Source: JAWLGJ01 sp041685145 (GTDB taxonomy: Bacteria; Pseudomonadota; Alphaproteobacteria; Rhodospirillales; Magnetospirillaceae). Taken from it: a DNA stretch of 34,692 bases. The stretch covers positions 1 through 34,692 of the forward strand of contig JAWLGJ010000029.1 of NCBI GenBank assembly GCA_041685145.1, in the 5' to 3' direction. Positions 31,576 to 34,692 of the stretch are shown here, piece after piece; position 1 is the stretch's first letter; every line of letters begins with the position of its first letter. The position numbers were made by a program, and so were the translations under genes. The notes below the pieces were generated by a model. That model saw only the letters and a program-made list of their open reading frames with translations. It ran no database searches and was not told the origin of the DNA.

Positions 31576-34500
31576 TCACCCTCCCGTCCTGTCCCTGATG
31601 ATCTTGCCGACCTGCGCGGCCACCTCCTCGGCGCTGCCCTCCAGCATGCGCGCGCGGGTGACCGGGGGCACCGCGATCTCGTGCACCACCGCCGCCAGTG
31701 CGGCGGCTTCCAGCCCATTCGCCGCCACCACGGCAATGGGCTTGCGCCGCGCCTGCTTGATCATGCGCATGGTGGCGTAGCGCGGCACATTGGCGCCCGC
31801 CTGGATGGTCAGCGTCGCGGGCACGGGGATGCGCAGGCGCTCCCGCACGCCGCCTTCCAGTTCTCGGGTGACGGTCATCTCGGCGCCGCCGTCCCATTCC
31901 GTCGCCACCACGGCCGCAACCGTGGGCAGGCCCAGCATCCGGCCGACGAGGGCGCCGGTGACGCCGTGGGCAAGGTCACTGGACTGCACCCCCGCCACCA
32001 CCACGTCGGGCGCTTCCTTCACCGCGATGCCGGCCAGCAGGCGCGCGACGGCGACCGGGTCGGCCTCGGTCAGGGAGTCGTTCCACAGGCGGACGGCGCG
32101 ATCGGCGCCCTTGGCGAGCGCGCGCCTCAGTGTTTCCTCGCCGTCGGGAGGGGCGACCGTCACCGCCACCACCTCGGCACCGCCCAGGGCCTCGGCCATC
32201 AGCAGGGCCTGTTCGACGGCGTTGTCGTCGAATTCATTGAGCTGGAACTCGAAATGGCCTCGGTCGATGCGGCGGCCGTCGGTGATCTCGAAGTCCTCGG
32301 CCAGGACGCCGACATGCTTCACGGCGACCAGCAGCCGGGGGCCGCTCTTCTCGGGCGCGGCATAATCCGCCAGCGCCGCCGGCGCCACGGGGGCCGCGCG
32401 CCATTCCACCGCCGCCGCGGCGGGCGTGGCGGCGGTCTCGACGGGAGGTGCCGCCGGCGGTGCCGGCGCCGCCTCCATCCCCCCGCGCGCGGCGACGGCG
32501 GCGGTTAGCCGGTCGGCCAGCCTATCGGCGAGGCGGTCGGCGACCAGTTCGGCGATGCGGTCAACCAGCGCCGGTCCGTCGGCGAAGGTGATGGCGCCGA
32601 GGTCGACGGCCTCGGCCACCAGTTCGGCGAGGTCGGCCACGGTCAGGTCCTTCTCGTGGCCGCTGGTCTTGCGGGCGTCCTCGAACATCGTCAGGTCCTT
32701 GGGGCAGCAGGTGACAAAGGTGCCGACGCCGAGCGCCGCCGCCTCTTCGATGCGCAACTCGGCGGGCTTGGCGGCTCCGGGGGCGTCGGGAAGCCAGATG
32801 CGCCCGCCGCCGGCCCCGCAGCAGAAGGCGTTGTCGCGGTTGCGCGGCATCTCGACGATCTCGCAGCCGATCGCCTCCAGGACGGCGCGCGGGGCATCGT
32901 ATTCGCCATTGAGGCGGCCGAGGTGGCAGGGGTCGTGGAAGGTGACGAGCCGGTTAAGCGGCCGGACCACCCGCAGCCGTCCGCTCGCCAGCAGGTCGCG
33001 CAGCACGGCGCTGTAGTGGCGAACGGGCGGCGTAGGGCCGAAATCGGGATACTCGTTGCGCAGGGTGTTGAAGCTGTGCGGGTCGGTGGTGAACAGGCTG
33101 TTCGGCTGCGCCGCCTGGACCTGCGCCACATTGTGCTCCGCCAGGCTTTCGAACAGCCCCTCCTCGCCGACGCGCCGCAGGTCGTTGCCGGCCGTGCGCT
33201 CGCCGTCATAGAGGATCCCGAAATCGACCTTCGCGAGGCGAAGCAGCTTGGCCACCGTGCGGCTGACCTGCTGGTTGCGGGGGTCGAAGGAGGCGAAGTC
33301 GCCGACGAACCACAGCAGGTCTACCGCCTCGCGGCGGGCGTCCTTGACCCGGAAGGGCAGATCGCGTGTCCAGCCGCCGCGGCCGCGGGCGCCCTCGCCG
33401 AAGCTGTTGCCGGTATTCGCCACGGTGGCGAGGACGTTCTGGAGCAGCGGGTCCATCGCCCCCTGGTCGACGAGATGGCGCCGCATCTGGACGATGAGGG
33501 TCGGGTGCTCCACCCCGACGGGACAGATTTCCTTGCAGGCGCCGCAGGTCCGGCAGGCCCACAGGGTCTCGGCGGCGATGACACCGCCGGCAACGGGCCC
33601 CCCGTCCCGTCCCTGGCGGCGGTTGTTCTCCAGCCGCAGGTCGAGGATGAGGTCGCGCGGGCTGAGGGGATAGCCGGCGGTGCGGGCCGGGCAGGCCTCG
33701 TGGCAGCGCCCGCACTTGGTGCAGGCGTCGAGGTGCAGCATGTCCTTCCAGGACAAATCCGACAGCGCCGCGATGCCGACGCCTCCGTCCTCGGGCATAC
33801 GCGGCAGGCGCGCGAGGCTGCGCGGGTCGCGCGCCGCCAGCGCGCCGGCGGCGGCGAGAATGTGCTTCGCCTTGTACCACGGCAGCGCCGCGATGAAGGC
33901 CAGCGCCGCAAGGCCGTGGAGCCACCAGTTGGCGGCCCGCAGCCCGTGCGCCGCGTCGAGGGAGAGACCGGCCGCCGACAGGCCCGCGGCCACCAGCGTC
34001 CCGACCGGCGACCACGCCGTCTCCCACGCCGGTTGCTCGATGAACAGGCGCAGGCCCTCCTGCAGAAATCCGCTGACGGCGATGAGCAGCAGCGCCGACA
34101 GGAAGACCCAGTCCTCCAGCCGCCAACGCCGCGCCGCCGGGCGCGGCTCAACCTCGCCGGCATAGTCGCGGCGGTAGTCGAGCTTCGCCAGGCCGAAGTC
34201 GGCGCGCCGCAGCATCATCGCGGCTACGCCGGCGATCAGCACCACCCCCGCCAGGTCCATCAGCAGGCTGAAGACGAGGTAGAACCGGCCCTTCCAGAAG
34301 CTGACCCCCGTCAGCGGCGCGACGATGTCGTAATCGAGGGTGATGACCGACGTGCCGGCGAAGAGCACGACGAAGCCGAAGAAGATGGCCGCGTGGGCGA
34401 GACCGGCGAAGCGGTCGCGCCGCCGCAGGGGCCGGTGGGTCAGCAGGTCGCGCAGCATCCGCCCTGTGCCCGCCACGAGGTCGACCGGCGCCGCCGGCGG

Positions 34501-34635
34501 GTGCCCGCGCCGGTACTTCGCGACGTGCCGCGCCACCCCCGCCACGAACAACACCATGGCGAGGACGCCGAGCAGGTAGAACGCCGTGATGGCGTGCTGC
34601 CCGAGATTCCAGAAGAGTTCGCGTGTTGCTTCCAT
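31576..34635 (-). CDS. EtfD/DgcB-like membrane Fe-S oxidoreductase fused to ETF beta subunit
   Basis: This is a single 1019-residue frame. Residues 1 to about 265 hold five to six hydrophobic helices of the NarI-like type. Two 4Fe-4S motifs follow: CTKCGRCHEACP near 304 and CRTCGACKEICP near 360. Two CCG-type domains carry FHDPCHLGRLNGE near 567 and NAFCCGAGGGR near 605, with CCPKDL near 645. A Glu/Ala/Arg and Pro/Ala-rich linker spans about 680-760. From about 763 it is EtfB: LLVAVKHVGVLAEDFEI, the nucleotide-binding LVGRMLGLPTVAAVV, and the recognition loop RYATMRMIKQARRKP. The first part is like mycobacterial EtfD and DgcB, which pass ETF electrons to quinone. GGGGAGGGA precedes the ATG. 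Confidence 0.92.
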   Translation of the reverse strand: MEATRELFWNLGQHAITAFYLLGVLAMVLFVAGVARHVAKYRRGHPPAAPVDLVAGTGRMLRDLLTHRPLRRRDRFAGLAHAAIFFGFVVLFAGTSVITLDYDIVAPLTGVSFWKGRFYLVFSLLMDLAGVVLIAGVAAMMLRRADFGLAKLDYRRDYAGEVEPRPAARRWRLEDWVFLSALLLIAVSGFLQEGLRLFIEQPAWETAWSPVGTLVAAGLSAAGLSLDAAHGLRAANWWLHGLAALAFIAALPWYKAKHILAAAGALAARDPRSLARLPRMPEDGGVGIAALSDLSWKDMLHLDACTKCGRCHEACPARTAGYPLSPRDLILDLRLENNRRQGRDGGPVAGGVIAAETLWACRTCGACKEICPVGVEHPTLIVQMRRHLVDQGAMDPLLQNVLATVANTGNSFGEGARGRGGWTRDLPFRVKDARREAVDLLWFVGDFASFDPRNQQVSRTVAKLLRLAKVDFGILYDGERTAGNDLRRVGEEGLFESLAEHNVAQVQAAQPNSLFTTDPHSFNTLRNEYPDFGPTPPVRHYSAVLRDLLASGRLRVVRPLNRLVTFHDPCHLGRLNGEYDAPRAVLEAIGCEIVEMPRNRDNAFCCGAGGGRIWLPDAPGAAKPAELRIEEAAALGVGTFVTCCPKDLTMFEDARKTSGHEKDLTVADLAELVAEAVDLGAITFADGPALVDRIAELVADRLADRLADRLTAAVAARGGMEAAPAPPAAPPVETAATPAAAAVEWRAAPVAPAALADYAAPEKSGPRLLVAVKHVGVLAEDFEITDGRRIDRGHFEFQLNEFDDNAVEQALLMAEALGGAEVVAVTVAPPDGEETLRRALAKGADRAVRLWNDSLTEADPVAVARLLAGIAVKEAPDVVVAGVQSSDLAHGVTGALVGRMLGLPTVAAVVATEWDGGAEMTVTRELEGGVRERLRIPVPATLTIQAGANVPRYATMRMIKQARRKPIAVVAANGLEAAALAAVVHEIAVPPVTRARMLEGSAEEVAAQVGKIIRDRTGG

Positions 34636-34650
34636 TCCCTCCCCGTGGGC

Positions 34651-34692
34651 TCAGGAACGCCGCAGGGCTTGGCGGCCGCGCGCCTGCACGCA
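34651..34692 (-). CDS. Possible C-terminal end of an upstream gene
   Basis: A minus-strand frame enters from the right edge and ends in TGA at 34651-34653, reading VQARGRQALRRS at its end. It stops 15 bp before the EtfD-EtfB gene, whose ribosome-binding site fills the gap, as expected for an operon. Thirteen codons are too few to name a family. A flavin dehydrogenase would be the natural neighbour, but this is only an expectation. Confidence 0.35.
   Translation of the reverse strand, partial: CVQARGRQALRRS

Noticed and set aside
1..34692. tRNA, rRNA, insertion sequences and integrase genes
   Set aside because: None recognised on either strand; no transposase motifs or flanking terminal repeats were noticed.

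Overview
The window is about 34.7 kb of very GC-rich DNA (roughly 70% G+C by eye). Gene content and codon use suggest a Rhodospirillales-like alphaproteobacterium. The features are a Wzx/Wzy-type exopolysaccharide (EPS) locus with ExoF/ExoY-like parts, an exosortase with a possible VPLPA-type tail, an EtfD-like ETF:quinone oxidoreductase and a sigma-54-controlled putrescine/GABA operon. The taxonomic call is an inference; no rRNA, tRNA or named marker is present.

Region A (1-16463, all minus strand) is an EPS biosynthesis cluster. Read in the direction of transcription it encodes: a phosphoglycosyl transferase with a PilZ-like tail, a family 2 glycosyltransferase, UDP-glucose 6-dehydrogenase, a secreted parallel beta-helix protein, one long ORF joining a family 4 glycosyltransferase to an outer-membrane-export (OPX/ExoF-like) protein, a Wzz-type chain-length protein, a polysaccharide deacetylase, an O-antigen ligase/Wzy-type polymerase, another family 4 glycosyltransferase, a methyltransferase, GalE, and a second beta-helix protein. 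The last carries RTX calcium-binding repeats on Glu-Pro linkers and runs off the left edge. UDP-glucuronate and UDP-galactose supply plus two related beta-helix proteins suggest an acidic polymer that is epimerised or cleaved after assembly.

Region B (16464-23673) continues the EPS theme. It holds two LuxR-type regulators with degenerate receiver domains, an exosortase-like membrane protease with a small accessory protein, a divergent 70-residue protein with a VPLPA-CTERM-like tail, an unknown membrane protein, a Wzx flippase and a family 2 glycosyltransferase. Together A and B contain initiation, polymerisation, flipping, length control and export functions, plus a possible sorting system.

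Region C (23786-34692, all minus strand) is catabolic. patD-gabD-gabT turns 4-aminobutanal through GABA and succinate semialdehyde to succinate. A near-consensus sigma-54 promoter and a perfect upstream dyad precede patD. Next upstream are a PAS/AAA+ sigma-54 activator and a tandem-PAS protein, then etfA and a 1019-residue fusion of a membrane Fe-S ETF:quinone oxidoreductase with EtfB. The flavin dehydrogenase feeding this ETF is not visible and may lie beyond the right edge.

The most unusual points are the exosortase with its minimal candidate substrate, the glycosyltransferase-OPX fusion, the paired beta-helix proteins that appear to use different secretion routes, and the EtfD-EtfB fusion.
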